Source: Serratia ureilytica (GTDB taxonomy: Bacteria; Pseudomonadota; Gammaproteobacteria; Enterobacterales; Enterobacteriaceae). From it: 64,000 nt of DNA. The DNA is taken from positions 62,001 to 126,000 of the forward strand of contig NZ_JABXOF010000012.1 in NCBI RefSeq assembly GCF_013375155.1, in the 5' to 3' direction. The notes beneath the pieces are model-generated. The model searched no databases and was not told where the DNA came from. It saw only the letters and a program-made list of their open reading frames with translations. The translations under genes were made by a program, and so were the position numbers. Shown in pieces: positions 56,134 to 64,000 of the stretch (the stretch's first letter is position 1; the number at the start of each line of letters is the position of its first letter).

Positions 56134-57411
56134 ATGGTTAGGTTTGAAAATAAAGACCCCCTGATGTTGGCGCGCCAGCTGCCGATTAAATCCGTAGCGC
56201 TGATCCTGGCCGGCGGCCGCGGTTCACGTCTGAAAGATTTGACCTCCACCCGCGCCAAGCCCGCCGTCCACTTTGGCGGCAAATTCCGCATCATCGACTT
56301 CGCCTTGTCGAACTGCCTGAACTCCGGCATCCGCCGCATCGGCGTGATCACCCAATACCAGTCGCACACGCTGGTGCAGCACATTCAGCGCGGCTGGTCG
56401 TTCCTCAACGAGGAGATGAATGAGTTCGTCGATCTGCTGCCGGCCCAGCAGCGCCTCAGCACCGAGCATTGGTACAAGGGCACCGCCGACGCGGTGTACC
56501 AGAACCTGGATATCATCCGTCGCTACGAGGCCGAATACGTGGTGATCCTGGCGGGCGATCACATCTACAAGATGGATTATTCGCGCATGCTGATCGACCA
56601 CGTCGAGAAGGGCGCTCAGTGCACCGTGGCTTGCCTGCCGGTGCCGCGCAGCGAAGCCGGCGAATTCGGCGTGATGAAGGTGGATGAAAGCGACCGCATC
56701 ATCGAGTTTCTGGAAAAGCCCGCCGATCCGCCGGCGATGCCGGGCAACCCGGATATGTCGCTGGCCAGCATGGGCATCTATATTTTTAATGCCGCCTACC
56801 TGTTCCAACTGCTGGAAGAGGATATGTCGACCCCCGGCTCCAGCCACGATTTCGGCAAGGATCTGATCCCGAAAATCACCGCGCAGCAGGCGGCGTGGGC
56901 GCATCCGTTTACCTTGTCCTGCGTGACGTCCAACCCCGACTTGCCGCCTTACTGGCGCGACGTGGGCACGCTGGACGCTTACTGGCGCGCCAATCTCGAT
57001 CTGGCGTCGGTGACGCCGGAGCTGGACATGTACGACCGCGCCTGGCCGATCCGCACCCACATGGAACCGCTGCCGCCGGCCAAGTTCGTGCAGGATCGCT
57101 CCGGTAGCCATGGCATGACCATGAATTCGCTGGTGTCCGGCGGTTGCATCGTCTCGGGCTCGGTGGTGGTGCATTCGGTGCTGTTCCCGCGCGTGCGAGT
57201 GAACTCGTTTTGCACCATCGACTCTACCGTATTGTTGCCGGACGTGAACGTCGGCCGTTCCTGCCGCCTGCGGCGCTGCATCATCGACCGCGCCTGCCAC
57301 ATTCCGGAGGGCATGGTGATCGGGGAAAACGCCGATGAGGACAGCAAGCGTTTCTATCGCTCGGAAGGCGGCATCGTGCTGGTGACGCGCGAAATGTTGT
57401 CAAAATTGTGA
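56134..57411 (+). CDS. glgC: Glucose-1-phosphate adenylyltransferase GlgC
   Basis: 425 residues; makes ADP-glucose from glucose-1-phosphate and ATP, the committed and allosterically controlled step of glycogen synthesis. The nucleotidyltransferase motif [32 protein letters not shown] contains the activator (fructose-1,6-bisphosphate) site Lys of the enterobacterial enzyme. GTADAVYQN and [14 protein letters not shown] follow. A left-handed beta-helix with hexapeptide repeats forms the C-terminus. AAAAGGAG precedes the ATG. Confidence 0.95.
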   Translation: MVRFENKDPLMLARQLPIKSVALILAGGRGSRLKDLTSTRAKPAVHFGGKFRIIDFALSNCLNSGIRRIGVITQYQSHTLVQHIQRGWSFLNEEMNEFVDLLPAQQRLSTEHWYKGTADAVYQNLDIIRRYEAEYVVILAGDHIYKMDYSRMLIDHVEKGAQCTVACLPVPRSEAGEFGVMKVDESDRIIEFLEKPADPPAMPGNPDMSLASMGIYIFNAAYLFQLLEEDMSTPGSSHDFGKDLIPKITAQQAAWAHPFTLSCVTSNPDLPPYWRDVGTLDAYWRANLDLASVTPELDMYDRAWPIRTHMEPLPPAKFVQDRSGSHGMTMNSLVSGGCIVSGSVVVHSVLFPRVRVNSFCTIDSTVLLPDVNVGRSCRLRRCIIDRACHIPEGMVIGENADEDSKRFYRSEGGIVLVTREMLSKL

Positions 57412-57546
57412 GTTAACGTGGGCGGCAGAACGATAGCCTGCCGCCTGATGAACGGTTCGATGGCTTGCGCAACGCGGCACACATAACAGCGGCAAGCCTG
57501 CTTTATTTCTTATCCAGAGGCCTTCGGCCGACTTTCAGGAGTGATA

Positions 57547-58977
57547 ATGCAGGTCTTACACGTATGTTCTGAAATGTTCCCCCTGCTGAAAACGGGCGGA
57601 CTCGCAGACGTGGTTGGCGCGCTGCCGGCGGCGCAAATCGCCGAAGGCGCCGATGTTCGGGTGCTATTGCCCGCTTTCCCTGACGTACGCAACGGCATAC
57701 CCGACACCGTGCTGGTGGCGGAGATAGACTCGTTCGCCGGCCGTGTCGGCCTGCGTTACGGCACCTACCATGGCGTGGGCATTTACCTGATCGATGCGCC
57801 CTGGCTGTATGACCGGCCGGGCAGCCCGTACCACGATCAGTCCATGTACGCCTACCCCGACAACCACCGGCGCTTTGCGCTGCTGGGCTGGATGGCCTGC
57901 GAGCTGGCCAAGGGGCTGGATCGCTACTGGCGTCCGCAGCTGGTGCACGCCCACGACTGGCATGCCGGCCTGAGCTGCGCCTATCTGGCCGCCAACGGCC
58001 ACCCGGCGCGTTCGGTGTTCACCGTGCACAACCTGGCCTATCAGGGCCTGTTCTCCGCCCATCACGTGACCGAGCTGTGGTTGCCGGCGTCGTTTTACGA
58101 TGTTTATGGCCTGGAGTTCTACGGCCAGATGTCGTTCCTCAAGGCCGGGCTGTTTTATGCCGACCACGTGACCGCCGTCAGTCCGACCTATGCGCGCGAG
58201 ATCACCCGGCCGGAGTTTGGCTACGGCATGGAGGGGCTGCTGCAGGAGCGGCAGCGGCAAGGCAGGTTGAGCGGCATCCTCAACGGCGTGGACGACAAGA
58301 TTTGGGATCCGGCCCACGACCCGCGGCTGAGCGCCCGCTACGACGCCGACGATCTGAAAAGCAAGGTCAAAAACAAGCTGCATCTGCAAAAGGCCATGGG
58401 GCTGAAGGTGGACGAATCGCTGCCGGTGTTCGCGGTGGTGAGCCGATTGACCAGCCAGAAAGGCCTCGATCTGGTGCTGCAGGCGTTGCCCGAATTGCTG
58501 GCGCAGGGCGGGCAGTTGGCGCTGCTGGGCGCCGGCGACGCGGTGCTGCAGCAGGCGTTTCTGGCCGCCGCCGCCGACTACCCTGAGCAGGTCGGCGTGC
58601 AGATTGGTTATCACGAATCCTTCTCCCACCGCATCATCGGCGGCGCCGACGTCATTCTGGTGCCGAGCCGCTTCGAGCCCTGCGGCCTGACGCAGCTCTA
58701 CGGCCTGAAATACGGCACTCTGCCGCTGGTGCGCCGCACCGGCGGACTGGCGGACACGGTCGTGGACTGCGCGCTGGAGAACCTGGCCGACGGCACCGCC
58801 AGCGGATTCGTGTTCGACGATTGCGACGCCGTCGCGCTGGGCAACGCCATCCGCCGCGCCATGGTGCTGTGGAGCCGGCCGAAACACTGGCGCCACGTTC
58901 AGCGCCACGCCATGAGCGTGGACTTCGGCTGGCCGGTGGCGGCGAAAGAGTATTTATCGCTTTATCAACGCTTGTAG
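57547..58977 (+). CDS. glgA: Glycogen synthase GlgA
   Basis: 476-residue GT5 glucosyltransferase adding ADP-glucose to the growing chain. The N-terminal [27 protein letters not shown] contains Lys15 of the ADP-glucose-binding KTGGL. Further motifs are [16 protein letters not shown], and the catalytic Glu in [22 protein letters not shown] 57547 matches the E. coli start; a GTG six bases earlier is rejected. A 135-bp gap separates it from glgC, long enough for an internal promoter, but I cannot point to one. Confidence 0.95.
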   Translation: MQVLHVCSEMFPLLKTGGLADVVGALPAAQIAEGADVRVLLPAFPDVRNGIPDTVLVAEIDSFAGRVGLRYGTYHGVGIYLIDAPWLYDRPGSPYHDQSMYAYPDNHRRFALLGWMACELAKGLDRYWRPQLVHAHDWHAGLSCAYLAANGHPARSVFTVHNLAYQGLFSAHHVTELWLPASFYDVYGLEFYGQMSFLKAGLFYADHVTAVSPTYAREITRPEFGYGMEGLLQERQRQGRLSGILNGVDDKIWDPAHDPRLSARYDADDLKSKVKNKLHLQKAMGLKVDESLPVFAVVSRLTSQKGLDLVLQALPELLAQGGQLALLGAGDAVLQQAFLAAAADYPEQVGVQIGYHESFSHRIIGGADVILVPSRFEPCGLTQLYGLKYGTLPLVRRTGGLADTVVDCALENLADGTASGFVFDDCDAVALGNAIRRAMVLWSRPKHWRHVQRHAMSVDFGWPVAAKEYLSLYQRL

Positions 58978-59117
58978 CCCGCGATTCGCGTCGCGAGTTG
59001 ACGCGCGGCGGGCAACCGTAAGGGTAGATTGTCGGGGCGCAGCGTACCGCGCCCATGTTCAGCGGGGCCAGCTATTCCGCGGCGGATGGCTGGGCTCCCC
59101 ATTAGGGATTAAAAGCC

Positions 59118-61565
59118 ATGACTTCACCGTTTAGTTACACCTCACCTACGGTCAGTGTGGAAGCGCTGAAACATTCCATTGCCTATAAGCTGATGTTTAT
59201 CGTCGGCAAGGATCCGGCGATCGCCAACCGCCACGACTGGCTCAACGCCGTCCTGTTCGCGGTGCGCGATCGCATGGTGGAGCGCTGGCTGCGCTCCAAC
59301 CGCGCCCAGCTGTCTCAAGACGTGCGGCAGGTGTATTACCTGTCGATGGAGTTTCTGATCGGCCGCACGTTGTCGAACGCGCTGCTGTCGATGGGCATTT
59401 ATCAGGACATCGACAACGCGTTGAACGAGATGGGGCTGAACCTGGCGGAGCTGCTGGAGGAAGAGAACGACCCCGGGCTCGGCAACGGCGGTCTGGGCCG
59501 GCTGGCGGCCTGCTTCCTCGACTCGCTGGCGACGCTGGCGCTGCCGGGGCGCGGCTACGGCATTCGCTATGAGTACGGCATGTTCAAGCAGAACATCGTC
59601 AACGGCCAACAGATGGAATCGCCGGACTACTGGCTGGAGTACGGCAATCCGTGGGAGTTTCCGCGCCATAACACCCGCTACAAGGTGCGCTTCGGCGGCC
59701 GCGTGCAGCAGGAGGGGGCCAAGGCCCGCTGGCTGGAGACCGAAGAAATCGTGGCCATCGCCTACGATCAGGTGATCCCCGGTTTCGACACCGACGCCAC
59801 CAACACGCTGCGGTTGTGGGGCGCGCAGGCCAGTAACGAGATCAACCTCGGCAAGTTCAATCAGGGCGATTACTTCGCGGCGGTGGAAGATAAAAACCAT
59901 TCTGAGAACGTGTCGCGCGTGCTCTATCCGGACGATTCGACCTCCTCCGGGCGTGAATTGCGCTTGCGACAAGAGTATTTCCTGGTGTCGGCCACGGTAC
60001 AGGATATTCTCAATCGCCATTGGCTGATGCACAAAACCTTCGACAACCTGGCGGACAAGATCGCCATTCACCTCAACGACACTCACCCGGTGTTGTCGAT
60101 TCCGGAGCTGATGCACCGGCTGATCGACGAGCACAAGTTCAAGTGGCTCGACGCCTGGGAAGTGGTGGAGCAGGTATTCTCCTACACTAACCACACGCTG
60201 ATGAGCGAGGCGCTGGAGACCTGGCCGGTGGACATGCTCGGCCGCATCCTGCCGCGCCATCTGCAGCTGATTTTCGAGATCAACGATCACTTCCTCAAAA
60301 TGGTGCAGGAGGTGGCGCCGGGCGACAACGATCTGCTGGCGCGGGTCTCGATCATCGACGAAACCAACGGCCGTCGGGTGCGCATGGCGTGGCTGGCGGT
60401 GGTGGCCAGCCACAAGGTCAACGGCGTTTCCGCTCTGCATTCCGAACTGATGGTGCAGTCGCTGTTCGCCGACTTCGCCCGGCTGTTCCCGACTCGTTTC
60501 TGCAACAAAACCAACGGGGTGACGCCGCGTCGTTGGCTGGCGCTGGCCAACCCGCCGTTGGCGGCGGTGCTGGACGACTGCATCGGCCAAACCTGGCGCA
60601 CCGATCTCAGCCAGCTGAGCGAGATCAAGGCCAACATCGATTACCCGAGCTTCCTGCAGGCGGTGCAGCGCGCCAAGCGGCAGAACAAGGAGCGGCTGGC
60701 GCTGTACATCGCCAAAACGCTCAACGTGGTGGTTAACCCGGATGCGCTGTTCGACGTGCAGATCAAACGCATCCACGAGTACAAACGGCAGTTGCTCAAC
60801 GTGTTGCACGTCATCACGCTGTATAACCGTTTGCTGGCCGACCCTGATATCGAGCGCGTGCCGCGGGTGGTGATCTTTGCCGGCAAGGCGGCCTCGGCCT
60901 ACTATGCCGCCAAGCAGATCATCCGCCTGATCAACGACGTGGCCAAAGTGATCAACAACGATCCGCGCGTGCATACCCAGTTGAAGGTGGTGTTCATTCC
61001 GAACTACGGCGTCAGCCTGGCGCAGATCATCATCCCGGCGGCGGATCTGTCGGAACAGATCTCGCTGGCGGGCACCGAAGCCTCGGGCACCAGCAATATG
61101 AAGTTCGCGCTGAACGGCGCGCTGACCATCGGCACGTTGGACGGCGCCAACGTCGAGATGCGCGAGCACGTGGGGGAGGAGAACATCTTTATCTTCGGCA
61201 ATACCGCCGAGCAGGTCGAGGAACTGCGCCGCAACGGTTACAACCCGCGACAGTACTACGAGCAAGACCCAGAGCTGCATCAGGCGCTGACGCAGATCGC
61301 CACCGGCATGTTCAGCCCTGAGGAGCCGAAGCGCTATGGCAATTTGTTCGACTCGCTGGTGAACCTCGGCGACCACTATCAGCTGTTGGCGGATTACCGC
61401 AGCTATGTGGACACGCAGGACAAGGTGGACGAGGTGTATCTCAATCAGGACGAGTGGACGCGGCGCGCGGTGCTGAATATCGCCAATATGGGTTACTTCT
61501 CATCCGATCGCACCATTCAGGAATATGCGGATGAAATTTGGCACATTAAGCCGGTGAAGCTGTAA
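59118..61565 (+). CDS. glgP: Glycogen phosphorylase GlgP
   Basis: 815-residue GT35 enzyme releasing glucose-1-phosphate from glycogen ends. The pyridoxal phosphate lysine is Lys662 in [46 protein letters not shown] and the [12 protein letters not shown] motif are in place. The regulatory phosphorylation tail of the animal enzyme is absent, as usual in bacteria. It is the last gene of the glycogen operon, 140 bases after glgA, and ends at a strong bidirectional terminator. Confidence 0.95.
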   Translation: MTSPFSYTSPTVSVEALKHSIAYKLMFIVGKDPAIANRHDWLNAVLFAVRDRMVERWLRSNRAQLSQDVRQVYYLSMEFLIGRTLSNALLSMGIYQDIDNALNEMGLNLAELLEEENDPGLGNGGLGRLAACFLDSLATLALPGRGYGIRYEYGMFKQNIVNGQQMESPDYWLEYGNPWEFPRHNTRYKVRFGGRVQQEGAKARWLETEEIVAIAYDQVIPGFDTDATNTLRLWGAQASNEINLGKFNQGDYFAAVEDKNHSENVSRVLYPDDSTSSGRELRLRQEYFLVSATVQDILNRHWLMHKTFDNLADKIAIHLNDTHPVLSIPELMHRLIDEHKFKWLDAWEVVEQVFSYTNHTLMSEALETWPVDMLGRILPRHLQLIFEINDHFLKMVQEVAPGDNDLLARVSIIDETNGRRVRMAWLAVVASHKVNGVSALHSELMVQSLFADFARLFPTRFCNKTNGVTPRRWLALANPPLAAVLDDCIGQTWRTDLSQLSEIKANIDYPSFLQAVQRAKRQNKERLALYIAKTLNVVVNPDALFDVQIKRIHEYKRQLLNVLHVITLYNRLLADPDIERVPRVVIFAGKAASAYYAAKQIIRLINDVAKVINNDPRVHTQLKVVFIPNYGVSLAQIIIPAADLSEQISLAGTEASGTSNMKFALNGALTIGTLDGANVEMREHVGEENIFIFGNTAEQVEELRRNGYNPRQYYEQDPELHQALTQIATGMFSPEEPKRYGNLFDSLVNLGDHYQLLADYRSYVDTQDKVDEVYLNQDEWTRRAVLNIANMGYFSSDRTIQEYADEIWHIKPVKL

Positions 61566-61584
61566 AGCGGGGCAGGAAAAAAGC

Positions 61585-61612
61585 AAAGGGCCGGATAACC
61601 GGCCCTTTTTCG
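61585..61612. terminator. Bidirectional terminator between glgP and glpD
   Basis: A perfect 10-bp stem AAAGGGCCGG (61585–61594), loop ATAA, CCGGCCCTTT (61599–61608), with T-run on the right and A-rich bases on the left. It serves both convergent genes. Confidence 0.9.
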
Positions 61613-61624
61613 TTACGCTGCGGC

Positions 61625-63133
61625 TCAGGAAGCCAGCGACAGCGCTTTCGTTTTCGCGTGTTCCGCCAGCCAGGCTTTCACGCGCGCCTGCTGCGCTTCG
61701 TCCAGCCACATGCCCAGCTTGGTGCGGCGCCAGATAGCGTCGTCCAGCTCCACGACCCACTCTTTCTCGGTCAGGTAGCGCAGTTCGGCTTCATACAGAC
61801 CGTGGCCGAAATCTTCGCCCAGATCGGCGAGGCCGTTGGCGCCGGCCAGGATCAGCTCGCTCTGGCTGCCGTAGGTGCGGGCATAGCGGCGCGCCAGGGC
61901 TTCCGGCAACCAGCCGTGCGCACGGCGCAGTTTGGCCGCGTAACCGTCGCGGTCGCCGTCGATGTCACCGCCCGGCAGCGTGGCGTTTTTGGTCCACGCC
62001 GGGCCGCAGCCTGGGTAGTAGTGGGCCAGTTTTTCCATCGCATGTTCGGCCAGCTTGCGGTAGGTGGTCAGCTTGCCGCCGAAGACCGACAGCAGCGGCG
62101 CCTTGCCTTGCTCGTCGTGCACGTCCAGCGTGTAATCGCGGGTGATCGCCTGCGGTGAATCGGACTCGTCGTCGCACAGCGGACGCACGCCGGAGTAAGT
62201 CCAGACGATGTCGTCGCGGCCCAACTGCTTCTTGAAGTGATCGTTGTACACTTTCAGCAGATAAGCGATTTCGTTCTCGTCGATCTTCACGTCTTTCGGA
62301 TCGCCTTTGTACTCCACGTCGGTGGTGCCGATGATGGAGAACTCGTCATTCCACGGGATCACGAACACGATGCGGTGGTCTTCGTTCTGCAGAATGTAAG
62401 ACTGCGGCTGATCGTGCACGCGCGGCACCACGATGTGGCTGCCTTTGATCAGACGGATGCCGTAAGGCGATTTCAGCTTCAGGCCGTCGTCGAAGAAGTT
62501 TTTCACCCATGGGCCGGTGGCGTTCACCAGGCCTTTGGCGCGCCAGGTGAAGGTTTTGCCGCTGTCGATATCGACCGCTTCCACCATCCACAGGCCGTTT
62601 TCGCGCCATGCGCGGGTCACTTTGGTGCGGGTGCGCACTTCGCCGCCGCGTTTTTCCACTTCCTGCGCGTTCAGCACTACCAGGCGAGCATCGTCGACCC
62701 AGCAGTCGGAATATTCGAAACCGCGCTTCAGCTCAGGCTTCAGCACCGATTCTGGTCCAAAGCGCAACCCCTTGCTGCCCGGCAGGCTGGTGCGTTTGCC
62801 CAGGTGATCGTACAGGAACAGGCCGATACGGATCATCCAGGCCGGACGCAGATGCGGCTGGTGCGGCAGGCGGAAACGCATCGGGAACGCGATGTGCGGC
62901 GCCAGTTTCAGCAGCACTTCACGTTCGGCCAGCGCTTCGCTCACCAGACGGAATTCGTAGTGTTCCAGGTAGCGCAGGCCACCGTGGATCAGTTTGGAAC
63001 TGGCGGAAGACGTAGCACAGGCCAAGTCTTGCGCTTCCAGTAGCAGTACCGACAGCCCGCGCCCGGCAGCATCCGCCGCGATGCCGGCACCGTTGATGCC
63101 GCCACCGATAACGATCAAGTCTTTGGTTTCCAC
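61625..63133 (-). CDS. glpD: Aerobic glycerol-3-phosphate dehydrogenase GlpD
   Basis: 502-residue FAD enzyme bound to the inner face of the cytoplasmic membrane; it oxidises glycerol-3-phosphate to dihydroxyacetone phosphate and passes electrons to quinone. The FAD motif IVIGGGINGAGIAADAAGRG starts at residue 7, and SSKLIHGGLRYLEHYEFRLVSEAL follows. FGGKLTTYRKLAEHAME near the C-terminal third is the FAD/substrate signature. The length equals E. coli GlpD. TTCCTCC on the plus strand (GGAGGAA in the mRNA) sits just before the ATG. GlpR operators and a CRP site lie upstream. Confidence 0.95.
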   Translation of the reverse strand: METKDLIVIGGGINGAGIAADAAGRGLSVLLLEAQDLACATSSASSKLIHGGLRYLEHYEFRLVSEALAEREVLLKLAPHIAFPMRFRLPHQPHLRPAWMIRIGLFLYDHLGKRTSLPGSKGLRFGPESVLKPELKRGFEYSDCWVDDARLVVLNAQEVEKRGGEVRTRTKVTRAWRENGLWMVEAVDIDSGKTFTWRAKGLVNATGPWVKNFFDDGLKLKSPYGIRLIKGSHIVVPRVHDQPQSYILQNEDHRIVFVIPWNDEFSIIGTTDVEYKGDPKDVKIDENEIAYLLKVYNDHFKKQLGRDDIVWTYSGVRPLCDDESDSPQAITRDYTLDVHDEQGKAPLLSVFGGKLTTYRKLAEHAMEKLAHYYPGCGPAWTKNATLPGGDIDGDRDGYAAKLRRAHGWLPEALARRYARTYGSQSELILAGANGLADLGEDFGHGLYEAELRYLTEKEWVVELDDAIWRRTKLGMWLDEAQQARVKAWLAEHAKTKALSLAS

Positions 63134-63148
63134 GTCATCTTCCTCCAG

Positions 63149-63188
63149 ATGTTCGAAATAGCTCTTTCATGTTCGTTTTCGCTCATGA
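63149..63188. promoter_or_regulatory. Two tandem GlpR operators before glpD
   Basis: ATGTTCG at 63149–63155 and again at 63169–63175 begin two adjacent 20-bp units; the second continues TTTTCGCTCAT, close to the GlpR consensus (ATGTTCG-core dyad). They lie 16–55 bases before the glpD ATG, where GlpR bound without glycerol-3-phosphate would block transcription. Confidence 0.7.
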
Positions 63189-63261
63189 TTGTAATCAAAA
63201 ACCAACAAGCAAGCCAAGACTTAACCAAACAAAAACATTTAGGCGTGATAGAGGTAACAGT

Positions 63262-63281
63262 TTGGTGATGATAGTCACACA
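63262..63281. promoter_or_regulatory. CRP-cAMP site upstream of glpD
   Basis: GGTGATGATAGTCACA at 63264–63279; read on the glpD strand it is TGTGACTATCATCACC, a 15-of-16 type match to TGTGA-N6-TCACA with one change. It is about 75 bases upstream of the GlpR sites, consistent with catabolite activation of glpD. Confidence 0.75.
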
Positions 63282-63378
63282 AGTAGCATGGATATGGCGC
63301 GGGCGCGCAAACGGCTGTCGGTGAGGGGGTTAAAGGGATGAAACGGGGCGGCGGCGCGCCCCGCAGGTTAAGGCCGAA

Positions 63379-64000
63379 TCAGCACAGCTCCAGCTGCACG
63401 TCGTACTGTTCGATGATTTTCATCACGCTCGGCGGCGGCAGCTGGTCGGTAAACAGGTAGTCGATCAGGTTCATGTTGCCCAGGTTGACCATGGCGTTGC
63501 GGCCGAATTTGGAGTGGTCGGTCACCAGCATCACGCAGCGGGAATTTTCGATAATCGCGCGTTTGGTGCGCACTTCGTGATAGTCGAATTCGAGCAGTGA
63601 GCCGTCCATATCGATGCCGCTGATGCCGAGAATGCCGTAATCGAGACGGAATTGGGAGATGAAGTCCAGGGTGGCTTCGCCCATGATGCCGCCGTCGCGG
63701 GTGCGCACTTCGCCGCCGGCCAGGATCAGGCGGAAGTCTTCCTTGGCGGTCAGCAGGGTGGCGACGTTAAGGTTGTTGGTGACCACGCGCAGGTTCTTGT
63801 GGTTCATCAGCGCATGGGCCACCGCCTCCGGCGTGGTGCCGATATCGATGAACAGCGTGGCACCGTCCGGGATCTGGCTGGCGACGCGCTGCGCGATGCG
63901 GGCTTTCTCTTCCGACCACATCACCTTGCGATCGTTATAGGCAGCGTTGACCGAGCTGGAAGGCAGCGCCGCGCCGCCGTGGTGACGCTGGATCTTGTTC
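63379..64000 (-). CDS. glpR: Glycerol-3-phosphate regulon repressor GlpR, partial (5' end outside window)
   Basis: The gene runs off the right edge; the visible ~206 codons begin at NKIQRHHGGAALPSSSVN and end QLELC, matching E. coli GlpR from about residue 48 onward. The sensor domain of the DeoR family is complete: DGATLFIDIGTTPEAVAHAL, then VVTNNLNVATLL, and the ISGIDMDGSLLEFDYHEVRTKRAIIENSR stretch. The DNA-binding N-terminus lies beyond 64000. The protein represses glp genes unless glycerol-3-phosphate is bound. It points toward glpD on the same strand, 245 bases upstream, unlike E. coli, where glpEGR is divergent from glpD. Confidence 0.93.
   Translation of the reverse strand, partial: NKIQRHHGGAALPSSSVNAAYNDRKVMWSEEKARIAQRVASQIPDGATLFIDIGTTPEAVAHALMNHKNLRVVTNNLNVATLLTAKEDFRLILAGGEVRTRDGGIMGEATLDFISQFRLDYGILGISGIDMDGSLLEFDYHEVRTKRAIIENSRCVMLVTDHSKFGRNAMVNLGNMNLIDYLFTDQLPPPSVMKIIEQYDVQLELC

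Overview
The window looks like chromosomal DNA of an enterobacterium of the Serratia type. It is GC-rich, about 60% by eye. Most genes match Escherichia coli/Salmonella proteins closely, and part of the layout is the enterobacterial order yhhY–ryhB–yhhW–gntR–gnt–yhgN–asd–glgBXCAP–glpD. The genus is inferred from gene content and base composition, not from a search.

Region by region. 1–7.2 kb holds the end of a YhiN-like flavoprotein, a purine nucleoside salvage pair (nucleoside hydrolase, adenosine deaminase) with a divergent YeiL-like Crp/Fnr regulator, a VOC protein, and an aldo/keto reductase–SDR–SRPBCC operon with a divergent LysR regulator. 7.2–13.6 kb is the three-gene srfA-srfB-srfC operon, translationally coupled by ATGA overlaps. 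13.9–16.3 kb holds an EamA exporter and a MocR-type regulator, converging. 16.4–23.8 kb is a complete chaperone–usher fimbrial operon with a LuxR-type regulator at its 3' end. Divergent from it (24.6–26.5 kb) are a lipoprotein, an atypical FKBP-like protein and a PapI/FaeA-like regulator. 26.7–28.1 kb is fetAB. 28.1–41.9 kb is a full myo-inositol catabolic locus: transporter and iolI-like gene; iolA-iolB; iolR; a fused iolC; and iolD-iolG-iolH-iolE. Every promoter region there carries ATGAAA-type motifs that are probable IolR sites. 41.9–43.6 kb holds a Tat-exported P1 peptidase and a YhhY/AaaT acetyltransferase. At 43.7 kb lies the iron-responsive small RNA RyhB with a Fur box. 44–48.9 kb holds the pirin YhhW, the gluconate genes gntR-gntT-gntK (with a perfect 32-bp palindromic operator) and yhgN. 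49.1–61.6 kb is asd followed by the glycogen operon glgBXCAP. 61.6–64 kb is glpD and the 3' part of glpR.

The most distinctive feature lies between asd and glgB (50.3–51.5 kb). It is a lower-GC toxin/immunity cassette: an RNase A-like (CdiA-CT type) toxin gene followed by a small acidic immunity protein. As written, the toxin gene carries a one-base frameshift. The displaced C-terminus, with the family's conserved YYILTAYP motif, lies intact in the next frame and ends 8 bases before the immunity gene. It is either a very recently inactivated toxin or a sequencing error hiding a live one.

The genes otherwise form metabolic and surface modules. The carbon-source modules for inositol, gluconate, glycogen and glycerol-3-phosphate have local regulators (IolR, GntR, GlpR). 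RyhB and FetAB concern iron. The fimbriae, SrfABC and the toxin pair are host- or competitor-facing accessory functions. No tRNA, rRNA, CRISPR array or insertion sequence was seen.
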